Shown one piece after another: positions 27,024 to 39,771 of a stretch of DNA of 64,000 bases (its first letter is position 1; each line of letters opens with the position of its first letter). The position numbers and the translations under genes were made by a program. The notes beneath the pieces are model-generated. The model did no database searches and was not told the DNA's origin. It saw only the letters and a program-made list of their open reading frames with translations. The stretch is taken from positions 186,001 through 250,000 of the forward strand of contig NW_002476301.1 of the NCBI RefSeq assembly GCF_000189635.1, read 5' to 3'. This DNA is from Tetrahymena thermophila SB210. Taxonomy: Eukaryota; Ciliophora; Oligohymenophorea; Hymenostomatida; Tetrahymenidae.

Positions 27024-30000
27024 ATGTAGACAGATATCAACTCAAAAAAAGACCTTGCTCAAAATATCATGGACCAGGCTGAAGAAATTAATATTACTAC
27101 AAAGCACTTCAAATAGTATTTTGTAGATTTGATGCTATTATTGGATACTTTTTTTAAACAACAGCTAAAAAGTACAAAAAATTGTATAGGTTAAGTTATT
27201 TATGAAGACAAAGAACCTGTTTCCATACAGATAGGAAACTTTTAAAAATATTATATAGATTATATTAACTAATCTTAAATAAAACTTAATGAATTAGAAA
27301 GCAATGATTTCAATCTAGAAAATATTAAGATAGGTAAAAAAAATATTAAAGAAAATACAAAAAACAGCGAAAAAAAACTAGATAAGTGTGTAGATGCCTA
27401 TTTAAAGAACAGCTAAAAATATGAAAAGCAATCTTCAGAATTCAAGCTGAGGTATGAGGAGTATCAAAAATCTCAGAAGACTGGCTATAACATAACTTTA
27501 TTTAAAAAGTAGGAATCTAAAATAAGAGTGTTTGTGTAGGAAATAGAACAATAGGAATAATCTCTACAGTAAACAATTAATGACTTTAACTCATCAGTTT
27601 CAAGTTACAAAGAGACATTGAAGCTAAATTTTAATTCAATGAAAGTTTTATTTTCTGAGTCTGTAAATTCTGTTCTGTTATTGGTAAAACAGTTTGCAAT
27701 AGCTCAAAATAAAATCACAGAAACGGTAATTTAATAGCTTGAAAGCAACTACCTTCCTTACTTCTTGAAAATTGGTGAATAATTTAAACTCACAGAGTAG
27801 CAAATTTTACCAGAAATGTAAGTTAACGAAGTTACTTAAGATAATTTAGATAATTTGCAGTTATCAGATACCAGTAAGTCACAATAATAATTGGTTGAGT
27901 CTAGTAACACTATCCTATAAAATTCAAGCTAAACTAGTAATAGTTAAAATTAGTTTTCTTGCATAAATTTTGTCTTATCTTTATAAAAGGCCTTAGATAG
28001 GTTTGAAATTTAAACTCAGAATCAGTCTGATGAAAGTATCCGTAGCTATTATTTTGAATAAGTCAAAGCAATTATTGAAAAATTTAAAAAAATGCTTGAA
28101 GATAGATCTAAAAATGCTAAGATTCTAAAGCAGTATTTAGGAGAATTGTGTGAATCATACGATTTTATTTAAAAGAATTTAGTAAAACACATGGCTAACA
28201 AGCAACAAACATCTGGATCAAAACTATCAGCTAAATTCACAGAAGTTTTAAATGTTCTCTAATTTATAGTGGAGGGTCTATCAGAAGCATTTAAATATAT
28301 TTCAATTTTTATCAACTAAAAGTAAAACAGTTTGAATGGAATAATTAACGAATATTCCAATATGGACAAGGCACTTGTTTACTTGTAATAGTTAATGCTA
28401 AAAAACTATCAATAGAATGATGATGGTATTTATTTACAAAAATAATACTAATAAATGATTGTTGGCAGTCTAAAAAAGATTCTTAAGCAAGAAAATGTAA
28501 GTAGCCTCACTATTTACACTTCATTATATTCTATATTCTAGGAATTGCTGAAAATGCAATAAAAAAAATAATAATTTTTACAAAAAGCGATAGATAATGT
28601 TTTGATGTCTCAAGATGAGGTTTAAGATTAAATAAAATCGTACTTTACAAAAGACTAGCATTTTTTTGATGTTTAAGAGCAAAAATAAAACAATTAATAA
28701 GATTTTATAGTATTTAAAAAGTTATTTAACTTGCCTGATGAATTTAAGCAAGATTACATTATAGAATAATAGTAAAAACAAATAAATGAGTTAAATATTA
28801 TTAGTTCCCCTCTAAAAGATAGTATCAAATAGCAAGACTCATTAAAAATTTCTGATTCCCTATTAAAAAAATTTAATGTTCCATAAAATGATTTTGTTGT
28901 AGATTCCTACAGTTGTTCCAACGCTGGTCTGCATGGAAAGATTTATATCTTTAATACGATGATAGGGTTCATAAGTAGTTTTAACTCTAAAACTTTATTT
29001 GGTAAAATTTTTTAACTTAAGCCTAAATTATTTATTTATTTACTAACTTAGTTCATTAATTAATTACAGAATTACTTATTTATTTAATTATAATTAAAAG
29101 GCGATACAGTTTTAGTTATTCCGTTTAATGAAATTAAGCAGATTGATAAAAAGTATTAATTTATTTTTTTGTTTTGTTTTAAATTCAAATTTTTCTAAAT
29201 TTAGAGCATAAGCATTAATCTTCGATAATGCCATATCAATTACCACTAAAAAGGGAACACTCACATTTACATCTTTTATGAACAGAGATAGATGTTACAG
29301 GCTTATAAAACAGTAATTTATATTATTTAAAGTTTAAACTTAATCAACTACTATTTAACTAAATTCTTTTTAATTTTACAATATTTAGACAAATAGCTTA
29401 GTTCGGAGATCTTATGGAAAAGAAGATGGCTCCTAATTCAAATAAAAAAGTTAAGAAAAATAAAGTAGACACCTCAGATTCTGAGGATGATGAAGTAGAT
29501 GAAGAAGGATAATAAAGAGATGATGATTCATAAGGAGAGCTAGAAAGGTCAGGAAATACAAACGAAAATTAAGAAAATCCTGAATCACAACCAGACGAAT
29601 AAGCTATAGAAAAACAACCTGCATTTCCTCCTATTTTATCTGAAGAATTAAAATAGTCCATGCTTGAAAGAAAATAAAAAATTTTGTCTGATAACCCAAA
29701 ACATTATTTGTCTAATAAAGACTTTGAAACATTTGAATTAGTATTAGAAAATACCCACACTAGAGAAGTATTTATTGAAATATTCAGTGATAAATAATAC
29801 AAGGATTATTAATCGTTCAGCCATTTCTATTAGCAAACATACATTAAAGATACTAATATTGATATAACTCCTTGGTAGCCTGCACCTAGTAGCATTTATA
29901 CTGACGTATCTTCTACTAACTATTAAGAGTTTTTAGAATCTAATTAATTTTCTACAAAAACAAACTAATTTATTCACCCAGTTAGAGAAAAAGTACCAAT

Positions 30001-30592
30001 GGGCCCTAAAACTTGCTAAGTTAATTCAGAAGAAAAAATATTTTGGCTGAGTAGCGAAGAAATTTTAATACAAAGAGAGTTTAAAGTTTCGAAAGTTCCG
30101 ATGGCTGATTGTTTTACGACATAAAATTTTTATCATATTTAGCAAACAGGCCCTACCACTGTTAAAATAACATTCGGATTTTTCATCAATTTTGTTAAAA
30201 GTTCAATGTTTAAATCTTTAATTGTAAAGTCAAGTGGATCAGAAAATAGAGAAACATGGAATGGTAAGTTTAAAGGTTTGATAACAGAACAAATTAAATT
30301 TGCATAAAATTAAAGAGCATCTGTAATAAATTAATAAAAAAAATAAAAAACAGGAGCTGGAACTGGAACTGGCAAATCAAAGCCTGTAAAGTTTTCTCAA
30401 ACTGATAAATTCATAGAATAGAATTAATAATCTCTAGAAAGTCTTAATGCTATAACTGAATAGATATTAAATATAGACAACTCTGTAAATTTATGCAATG
30501 AAAAACAACAAGCATTTGTTTCACAATAAAAAATATTTTTTTATCTTCTAATTGGAATATTAGCAATCAATTTCCTTTCCCTATTTAAATGA
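27024..30592 (+). CDS. BAR-like, GRAM and VASt protein (Lam/Aster sterol-transfer family), 1113 aa
   Basis: Exons 27024-29001, 29101-29152, 29205-29312, 29389-30592; phases agree at all three joins, stop TGA 30590-30592. Residues 1 to about 330 are long helices with heptad-like Lys/Glu pattern, resembling a BAR dimer. A GRAM domain is split by introns (DFVVDSYSCSNAGLHGKIYI, DTVLVIPFNEIKQID, ALIFDNAISITTKKGTLTFT). After an acidic linker comes a VASt (START-like) domain at about residues 800-1020 (HTREVFIEIFSDKQYKDYQ, FKVSKVPMADCF, TTVKITFGFFINFVKSSMF). A C-terminal membrane anchor (FFYLLIGILAINFLSLF) ends the protein. Yeast Lam1/Ysp1 and Lam3/Sip3 share BAR, GRAM, VASt and anchor. By family, it would move sterol between the ER and another membrane at contact sites. 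Confidence 0.85.
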
Positions 30593-31513
30593 ATAAATTT
30601 AAACTAATTTATTGGAGCAAACATCTAATTGTATTTTACTAAACTTATATACAACCAAAGTAAATCTATTTTTTAAATTAAACAATCTAAATTTAGGTAT
30701 AGTTATCAAATGTATTAATTACTTTATTCTTTGTTATTATACTAAAAATCTATTTATTTTTTATCAAAGATTTAAATTCCATTAAAAATATTAAATAAAT
30801 TTCTTAAATAAAATAAAGTATTTATTAAATCTCATTATTGAGTATTTTTTATTATTTTTGGTATTTATCTTCTTATATTTATTTTTCTGAAAAAAATATC
30901 GTTATAAACTTGAATAAAAAAAACATTTTTACATTTTTTTTAACAATATTTATTGAAATTAAAATATTTTAATTAAACATTGTGATTTTTAAATGTTTAT
31001 CATTCTAAATATCTTTTTTAATGAAAAATAGCTAATTTTAATCAATAATAATAAACAAATAAATTATCTTAATATAAAGAATTAATTAAACCAATATATA
31101 TCAATTAATTTTTATTATTCTGATAATTATTATTTTTTAATTTACTAAAATCAAAAAAAACTCTTTAATTGAATAAAAAATTTTTTATTATATAAATTAA
31201 AACGTTTAATTGAATAAAACATTTTTTATTATAGAAATTAAAGCCTTTAATTGAAATTAATAAATTTTAATATATGTTGGATGACTTTATATGTTTGTTT
31301 TGTTGTTAAATATCAAAAATGCTTATGATTTTGAACAGAGTTAGAAAATTTAATTTGTTATTTTTTCAAAAAAAACACTATATATTTTATATCTTTAAAC
31401 TAAATCATTTCAAATAATTCTTTATTTTGATATATAAATCATCTTAATTTTTAGAATTAATAATTAAAAACCAGCTAATAACTAACTTTAAAGAGTATTT
31501 TTAATCTTTTAGG
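30593..31513. other. AT-rich intergenic DNA
   Basis: About 920 bp. A short imperfect repeat (TTTAATTGAATAAA followed by TTTTTTATTAT) occurs two to three times near 31165-31255. The kinase ATG lies two bases after a TTTTAG, so a 5'-leader intron is possible. Nothing else recognised. Confidence 0.45.
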
Positions 31514-33094
31514 ATGTCGGATAGAAATTAAAAGGAAATAGGAAATTATAAATTTAGTATAAATTATTGTTTAGGATAAGGAGAGTATGGAAAGGTGTTT
31601 TAAGGAGTTAATAAAATAACTAATGAAGATGTAGCCATAAAATAAATTGATCAAAGAATGGTCTAATAGGATTAGTACATAAAGTAATCTTTGTAAAGAG
31701 AAATTGAAGCCTTAAAAAAAATAAAACACCCTAATGTAATTGAATTAAAGGATGTTTATTATTCTGATAACTACATTTACATCATACAAGAATTCTGCTA
31801 GGACGGTGAGCTTAAGCATTATATTTAAACTATACAAAAAAGCAATATGCCATTTGATGAGTATGAAAAGATTTGTTTAGAAATTGCCTATTAAATTACT
31901 CAAGGTATGCAAACAGTTCACAGAATGGATATTATTCATAGAGATCTCAAACCTTAGAATATTTTGGTTCATAATAAAAAAATTAAAATTATAGATTTTG
32001 GATTTTGTAAAAGCTTTGATAATTAGGCTCATATGATTAAGTCAGCTGTTGGATCTCCTTATTACATGTCACCATAGATTTTGAGTAAAATTCCTTATAC
32101 TTACAAAACTGATATATGGAGCTTTGGCATGATATTTTATGAGTTAGTTTTTAAAAAATTGCCCTACTATGCTAACAGTGAAGCAGAGCTGTTAGGCTAT
32201 ATTTAAAATCAACCTATATAGTATGATCAGCTAAAATGTGGACCTGTTTCTAAAGAAGTATTATAAAAGTCTTTAATAATAAATGAAAAAGATCGTGCTT
32301 CTTGGGATGATCTATATGAAATTCTAAATAAGTGGCACACTAACATAAATCAACAATTTGAATTTTCAATAGAAACTAACACATCTTTTACAACTACAAT
32401 CAGGTAAGATGAACAAAAATTTAATGCAACCAATTTTTATTTTTATTTTTTTAATTAAAGCAATAGAAAGAGTAATGCAAAGAAGAATATATTCACAAAT
32501 AATAATACCAATGGCGATTTTTTGAATTTTACTGTAAGCATCCAAGCATGCTAAGCAGAGTTATCATATATGTTTGTTATGGGATAGATAATGTTAGAGC
32601 TATAGAAATAGTTAATAGATTTGATTGATCCTGAACAATACAATAAAACTTTAATTTCAATTGCTTAGTCATTAAATGATAGAATGCAAAAAGTGCTTAA
32701 TATTATAAAAATTATTCCTGCATAAGCATTAAAATAAGCTAATAATCTATTAATTTAACAGCATATAACTGACTAAATAAAGATATATCAAGAGTTTTGT
32801 GACGAAGTTATGGTAGAAACTTCAAAATATAAAATGCAGTTTGCAGAAAATATCTTGCCAAGCTAAATTTCTAACATCATATAAACTCTACAAAAGAACT
32901 TTAATATAAAATATTTAAAATAATTTGACGGATATATACAAAGACAAATACTCAGTTTTATTGATTACATTACTAACTATCTAAGGTACAAGAACATTCC
33001 TTATAAAGACACATTTGCAAAAATCAATCCTCCTTAAAATACAGATGAATATTTTTAGTAGGCTATTTAAATGCTCTCTTCATTTAATGTTTGA
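31514..33094 (+). CDS. Ser/Thr protein kinase, ULK/ATG1-like, 507 aa
   Basis: Exons 31514-32403 and 32461-33094, 57-bp intron, stop TGA 33092-33094. The kinase domain fills residues 12-275: Gly loop GQGEYGKV (21-28), ATP-binding K43 in VAIK, catalytic HRDLKPQN (142-149), DFG (161-163), activation segment GSPYYMSPQ, DIWSFG (200-205). The family marks (FCQDGELKHYI, GSPYYMSP, short lobe) fit the ULK/ATG1/Aurora-like ciliate kinases. The usual Glu of the APE motif is Gln188, coded by TAG. The C-terminal 210 residues are helical, as in the MIT/EAT region of ATG1 kinases, but this is only a resemblance. Predicted active. Confidence 0.9.
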
Positions 33095-33379
33095 AGATAA
33101 TTTTTCAAATAATTTTCAAACTGTTTTATTAAAATAAAATTATATTATATAATTAACCACCCACTCATTAAATAGTTTATATTTATAATTTATACTATTA
33201 TAAAATCTTAAATAATTTACTTTATTATCTTTCGTTAAGCATAATTAATATATTCGTTTAGTATTTATTTAGTTTGAGAGCAATCAATTAATATTTTTAC
33301 AAATCAATAAATATTGCAAAAAAAAAAATATATATTTATTTTTTGTTAGTTTTTTTAGTAGAAAATATAAGGAAACAAA

Positions 33380-34505
33380 ATGCACAAATTTGCTATTTTA
33401 CTATTAGGTGTAATTACTTTGTTATCAAGAGTATCTGCCATAAATACAATAAAAGGAAATTTATATGTCAATGATTAGCTTAGATTAAAAGAGATTATAG
33501 TTGACCCAAATTAATCATAGTTTATACCTTAAAAATATTTTTAAAATTAGTTTGTACAAACTAATTTACAATAGGATCAATAAAATGAGTAAAGTGATCA
33601 TGAAAAGTAAGTAGATTAAGCTGACAGTGGTATAATTACTAACAATGCTTGGTGTGAATAGTGCTAATTCACTAATGTTAAAGTTTCAGAAAAACTGATA
33701 GGTGAAACTTTGAGCGTCAATATAATTAAAGGATTAAAAAATCCAAATGATCCTCAACAAGATGGTGTTATAACTATTTTAGGAGATTTGAGCATTTAAG
33801 ATAAAAACGATGAAACAGAAACATCAAATCTAAATATAAATCTTATATAAAGCAAATCTCTTAGCATAAATGGAGTAAGATAGTGGACACTTCTCGATTC
33901 AGAGTCATTTTCATTCACCAAACAACAATCAAATACAACTCTTCTCTAAAACGGGTGGAAAGTAATAAAAGCTGATGCATCTTCTGAGTCTTTAAAAACG
34001 TATTAAGAATTTATTAAGATTTAATCATTTGATTTATAATTAAAGTGGACTTAATTCTCAAATTAGCATAATTTTTATAATTAGAAATGAAGAAGATATG
34101 GCAACAGCTAGCTTGAATGAGAAAATTTATAAAAAATTCGAAGATTTACCAGAACACAGCCATTTAAAAATTGAAGGCAATTTCTTTTTTTTATCCCCAT
34201 TTTGGAAAGGAGAATCTGCATAAATAAGAATTGATGATAGAATAGTATGGTTAGACTCCCATAAATGGACAGAAAACCTTACTTCTGGAATAGAAGATAT
34301 GTGTCAAATGAACATCGCTGATTTCAATTAATATGTATGGATTCAACCAATAAGTTTTGTTGTCAAGCATAAGCTTTAGTCTTTTGAAATAGAACTAGGT
34401 CTTACAAAATTAATAGATGAAATACTTAAGTGCAATTCTGATTAAAGTAAGCTGGAATCTATACCTTTATTTGGTTTTGATGATTTTTCTTTGTATATAA
34501 AATGA
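33380..34505 (+). CDS. Secreted protein of unknown function, 361 aa
   Basis: ATG 33380-33382 opens a clear signal peptide (MHKFAILLLGVITLLSRVSA). Residues after it are Gln-rich, then a motif NAWCEQCQF and beta-rich segments with possible N-glycosylation sites. The frame shifts once near 34045. A 40-bp GT...AG stretch, 34045-34084, restores it in phase (exons 33380-34044 and 34085-34505), giving LQLKNEEDMATAS at the join. The later part (IRIDDRIVWLDSHKW, SLYIK) looks like a carbohydrate-binding-style beta fold, without a named family. Such a short intron starting GTGGAC is unusual, so a real frameshift is the alternative. Confidence 0.7.
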
Positions 34506-35448
34506 AAATAAATATTCGTATTTTATGATTTGTAAATGAGAATTTAAATTCGAAATAAAAAACTACTTTGAAATATTAAAAAATCAATTTAAATCTATGT
34601 TAAAAGCATAAAATTTCACATATATTTTTTAATATAATTATTAATAAAAAAATCAAGTTAATTTTATTTTATTTTTAAATTTTAAAATATTTAAAAAAAT
34701 CTACTTTTTTAATTTGATCTTGAAGGAAAACAAGTTGTATTAAATATAGATTTAATAATTTAGTAAAAAATTTAGTATCCTGCAGAAAAAATAATTAATT
34801 AATTAATGTTTATTTCTACTAAATATTTGTTAGAACTCATTGAATTTTTTAGGATAAATTAATTAGATTTAAGTTCATTATAATAATTCATCAGATTTTA
34901 ATATGAAGAAGAGAAAATTTAGTTGTTTTTGAAAATTCAAACAAAATATGTCATTTCAAAATTTAATATTAAAACGAATTTCGATAGATATGAATATTTA
35001 TCTTATCTTGAATAAATAATATTTAAAATTATTTTAAAAGGTAATATTATATAAATTACAAAATCAAGTTAAATAAAGATAAAAAATTGTAAAAATCTAA
35101 TATATATATATATATACATATATAATGAATAAGGATTTCTTTTGATATAAAAAGGAAACTTTAAAATGATAACTACATTATTCAATAATAAAGTTCCTTT
35201 TTTGATAAAAGTAAAATTGTTAAGTCATGAAAGAAGATTATTCAATAATAAAGTTCATTTTTTGATAAAGGTAAAAGTGTAAAGTTTTGAAAGAATAAAT
35301 AAATTATTTATAGATACCTTTTGGCAAATAAATAAATATGTGCAAATAGGAAGATATAAATGAAGAGTTAATATGATAATTTTTAATATATTTATTACAT
35401 AATTTATTTTAATATTTACAATTTAAAACTATTTTTATATTTATTTTT
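34506..35448. other. Intergenic DNA with a tandem repeat
   Basis: About 940 bp between convergent genes. It contains a (TA)n-like run at about 35100-35120 and the 60-bp tandem repeat listed separately. No gene seen. Confidence 0.5.
35177..35296. repeat. Two tandem copies of a 60-bp unit
   Basis: The segment TTATTCAATAATAAAGTTC, then a T run, GATAAA and a GTAAAA stretch ending in GAAAGAA, occurs twice. The shared TTCAATAATA lies at 35181 and 35241, exactly 60 bp apart. The copies differ at a handful of positions. Confidence 0.8.
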
Positions 35449-35997
35449 TCATTAATTTTCGTTTTTAATTAATAATTTTTAAAGCCATTAGAAACCTTAA
35501 ATTACACCATCACCTTTGATAGCACAGCATTCTTAGATGTGGTATTGATCTATTCCAGATATTTCTTATAAATTTAATAATTATTCGATTTGTTCAATTT
35601 GTACATGTTAGTAGTGCTTTTAATTAAAGAATATTAATACAGGAGTCTTACTATTTTAGTTTTATTATATTATTTTATTAATAGTATATTTTGCCTAACT
35701 TATTGCTTCACAATCGATAGAGTGAAGTACGTATATTATAGCATCGTTATTTTGAAAGTAATTTTCGCAGTAGTAATAGGTTTTCCATTTACCATCTAAG
35801 GTCCAAATATTTATACTGAGGTTGTTATATTGTATTTTTTATAGAGGATAAGGCATATCCATGGCATCTTTTGAGTAAGAGCTGAGGTTTAAGTGCTTTA
35901 TTATTTATGTTTTTCCAGAACCCTTTTAGCCAGCCATTAATATTCTGTTGTTAAATTTACTTAAATTTTTTATGGATTTATGTATTTATTGTCCCAT
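35449..35997 (-). CDS. Divergent ARF-like small GTPase, 182 aa
   Basis: Single exon, ATG 35995-35997, TGA 35449-35451. The length matches ARF/ARL proteins. It starts MGQQ, so Gly2 could be myristoylated. The P-loop GQKGSGKT (residues 23-30) is intact. The switch II motif WDxGGQ reads WTLDGK (65-70), so the catalytic Gln is Lys. NKxD is NQKH (in LIFFNQKH). The end CCAIKGDGVIQGFQWL matches the ARF CSAxxGxGL..LxWL helix. It would bind nucleotide weakly or differently and probably cannot hydrolyse GTP in the usual way. It ends the cluster of traffic-type genes only by chance of position. Confidence 0.8.
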
Positions 35998-38397
35998 TGT
36001 AGTTTTATTTAATTTTAATATTTTTATGAATTAATTCTTTATCACAAATATTTACTTAATGCGATTTGTTTTTAATATTTCTTATTTGATTTGAAATAGA
36101 TAAATTTTAATTCATAAGATGTTAGAGAAAGAGTAATTAATTTTTGTAATTTTACAATAAAAAGTATGCTTTGTATGATCTAGAAATCAAAACATGAACT
36201 GTAATTTTGCCTTATAAATTCTTCTATTTCAGATAGTTATTTAAGATTCACAAACATAAATGAAATTCGATTGGAGATTTATAAATTAAAACAATGAGAC
36301 TGAATAAGCTACAGCAAGTATGCGCTGGACATTTTTATTTAGAATAATTTTGTTTATTTTTTGCTATTTTATTTATTGCTTAATTTGTTCTACAAATCCT
36401 AGGGAAAATAGGAGGGCTAATTATAGCTTAAATATTACATCAATAAATCAGTAAGAATATATTTAAAAGCACATATTTTTATTTAAAAATGCACAAGTCT
36501 CAAAAAACAAAAAAACTAGAGTAATAAATTCAAATTATTTTGAAAAAACGCTAGATAGAATTAAACTAAATTTCAAAAAAGTTTAATTTAATTTCTGATT
36601 ATCACTCTTTCAAATTTTTATCTTTTCTATCGACCGATCCTAACTATTATAAGCTCCTTTAAATCTATCACTAAATTATTTTTAATTTTCGCATGATAAA
36701 AATTCACGTAAAAATTGAAATTTTATAAAAATTAAAAAATTAAATACTTGAATTTTCAAAATTATGAAAATCCTTTGTTTTAATTGTTTTAAGTGTGACT
36801 GGGTATAAAAATATTAAAAAATATTCCAGATACTTAGTAAAATAAATTCTTTGCAATTCAAATTGCAAAAAGAGTTTAAATATTGTCAGTTAACAAGATT
36901 TTTGACAAAAACACTTTTTCTATTCGAAAAAATATTAAACATTTTCCGAATTCTTTTTATAAAATAGAAAAATTAATTATGTGATTGAAAAAACTATTGT
37001 TTTGAGAAATTACTAAATAAACTAAAAAATAGAAAAATATTTGGATTTAAGAAAGTACAATTCTTTAAATAACCTACTAATAATAATCAAATGAGTATTA
37101 ATAAATATTTTTTGAAATCTTAGGCAAGTAAATTTTAATATTTTATTCCTAAAAATTAATAATAATCATAATTAAAATAACTAAACTTTTCATAGTTTTT
37201 TTGAGATTTTTCTATATTTAGCAGTTATAGAGCAATATTTAAATCCAGATTAGAAATTTGAGAATGTTTATTTTTAAAAAGAAATAAAAGTAAAAATAAT
37301 AACATCCATTATAGATATTCTAAAATCAATTAAAATTTTTTTAATTTTTTTCATTTCAGTATTTATATCCAGATAGAAATAGAAAAATATTTGGATTTAA
37401 GCAATTATAATTCTTTTAGAAGTCTCAAATAAGCTAGATAAGAATAATTAAAACTATTTAAATAATCGTAATTTATTATAAATATATATATCTAAATCAT
37501 ACTAGTAATAGTTTTATTTGTAAACTAGATAGAATAAATAAGAACTTATTTTTGTATTTGTATATTTTATGTAAATAATTAATCAAAAAAAGAAATGAAA
37601 TGTATTTAATTTAAAATTAAAAAGGATAAAATAAATATAAAACAGATTAAATAGTTTTTTAATTGCTTTTTTCATTTAATTATGTAAAATTTAAAGATTG
37701 AAAATAGAAAAATGTTTGAATTTAAGCAAAAATAATTCTTTAAAAAGACTCTAAGTAAGGAATATATTGACTGAAAATAATAATTTATGAAATTTTAGAT
37801 AAGTAAATTATTAATATTAGATTTCTATAAATTAAGCTTGAGCATAATTAAGACTACTGAAATTATCATAATTTATTAGTATTATATCTAAATATAGTAC
37901 ACATAGTGCTATTTATAACTTAAGATAAAATATAAATGATATATTTTGCAATATTTTTATGTAAATAAATTAAATTATTTTTTGACATTTAAGTGCATAA
38001 AATCTAAAGAAGCTATTTCTGATTGTTTATTTTAAAAAATAACAATAAATAAAGCCCTCTATCTGAACTTTAAAAAATTTTTTTAATGAAGGTAATCTTA
38101 TTATTAGATAAAATATGTTAATTTTGTATGAGTATTTTTTGATATACCACTCCTTGGAAATAAATTTCTTAGAGAGCTAACTTTTAAACAAATATTTTAA
38201 AGAGGTTAATATTTATTTTTTTGAATAAATATTTATTAAAATAAATTAAAAATATGTGTTCCGCGTATTATCCCCCTCCTTCGTATATTTTTTATTTAAA
38301 GTATATAAATTTTAAAGAATGAAAAGCAATATGATTTGAAAAAAAATAGAAAATATGCAGAAACCAATAATAAATCTCTTAATATTTAATGATTTTA
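35998..38397. other. Long AT-rich intergenic DNA with diverged repeats
   Basis: About 2.4 kb between two minus-strand genes. The middle holds three diverged copies of a repeat, listed separately. I found no open frame of coding character in either strand here. Confidence 0.5.
37024..37930. repeat. Three diverged repeat copies of about 330 bp
   Basis: The starter AATAGAAAAATATTTGGATT, followed by TAAG and an AATTCTTT block, recurs at about 37031, 37381 and 37706 (spacings 350 and 325). Each copy later has TAAGTAAATTTTAATAT-like and AATTAAAAC/TACT-like blocks. The third copy is the most diverged (ATGTTTGAATTTAAGC). No target-site duplications or coding potential seen. Confidence 0.6.
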
Positions 38398-39771
38398 TCA
38401 AGACATTATTTCTTCTTGCTCAAGATATATCTCTTTACCTTTTTGAACAAAGAAATCGAAATTATTTTTTTTAATTTCCGCAGCATATGATTTACTTGTT
38501 TTTACTTCTTTATGTATTGATGTACAAGTTTGGCATACAAAGAAATTACAAGGCTGGCATGAAAAGCTGAATCTTAAAAGTAACCTTTCACAAATATTAC
38601 ATTATTATTCATAGAATTCGTTATGCTTTTATAATTATAATTGATGACGATGTGATTCAATTTATATTTAGCACTTACCTAAATTTTCGAAGTAGTTTAG
38701 ATACTCAGGTACTTAATATGCACAATCAACACAAATTGTATGCTTACACTCCTAGTTGCACATCCAGTAATAGTTAAATGTAGGACTAGAGCATTAATCA
38801 CATTTTGTTTCAAATTGATCATTCTTTGAATCCTTAAATTATAGCTCAAAAGGATGATCATAGAATTAAAAATTTGCTTATATATTCTAGAATTTCTTAT
38901 ATCTAAAATTTAGATTGATATAATCAACAAATTCTTATTTATTTTAATCTAGTTAGATAACTTTTTTAGATTATCTTGCTTGTTTTTTATTCTTTATTAA
39001 TGAACTCTTTAAATAAATACCTAATTAAGATGGATCATATTAAACCATGTTTTTTGAAACTTAGAAAGTCTTGTCATCATTTTGTTTAGTATTAATATTT
39101 TCATTTTTTTCCTAAATTTCCAACTTTTGCAATAATTATTAATTATCAGCAAGTTGTTAATAGTCTTAGATTAGTATTTTAAAAGATTCCTCAAGTTGTC
39201 CAAATGGATTTTTTTCCACCTTCTTTTAGGTAACTTAATTTAACTTGCTTTCTAACTCCTTTTCAAGAGAAGAATCGTTATTAATTTTTGTCAAAAAATC
39301 CAAAAAATCGTTAGATAACTAATTGAATTTCTAATCTTTTTCCAATTCAACTTAAAGAAAAGATTTTAACTGTTCTACTTTTGCAAGATTTTTATAGTCA
39401 TTGTAAAAATTAGATTAACCATTATCTATGCTTTATGTTTCTAAATTTTGAAGAAATTCATCAAATTCTTAATAAATCTATTAAAATATATCTTAAGATA
39501 TTTATGGAGTAGGAGTTTCTTCTTTTTATTAAATTGAATCTTCAATTTTCTCATACAAATCCTAGTTCTGAACTGGAGGCCAGTTGTGAACATAATATTC
39601 TTGATTAGAAAAGGCTTATTCTAAGTCAACAACTACCATTTATTTAGACACGCTAGGCACACAACGAGAGCAAACAAATGTACAATCAGCTGTTTTAGGG
39701 TTGTAACAGAAGAATTCAATTTTTTTTTAGGGATGTTTCTCACAATCCAAATTAATTTCAACTGAATCCAT
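38398..39771 (-). CDS. Zinc-finger protein with B-box-like and C1-like fingers, 457 aa
   Basis: Single exon, ATG 39769-39771, TGA 38398-38400. The N-terminus has a B-box-like pattern: C10, H13, C22, C30, C34, C37 (CEKHPQKKIEFFC, FVCSRC). The middle is helical, probably coiled coil (LQVELEKDQKFNQLSNDFL, LADNQQLLQKLEIQEKNE). The C-terminal third has two Cys/His clusters of DC1/ZZ style (KCDQCSSPTFNYYWMC, CKHTICVDC; CNICERLLLRFSFSC, CNFFVCQTCTS). No RING was seen. Such ciliate proteins are often large families and are read as protein-protein adaptors; no function is established here. Confidence 0.85.
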
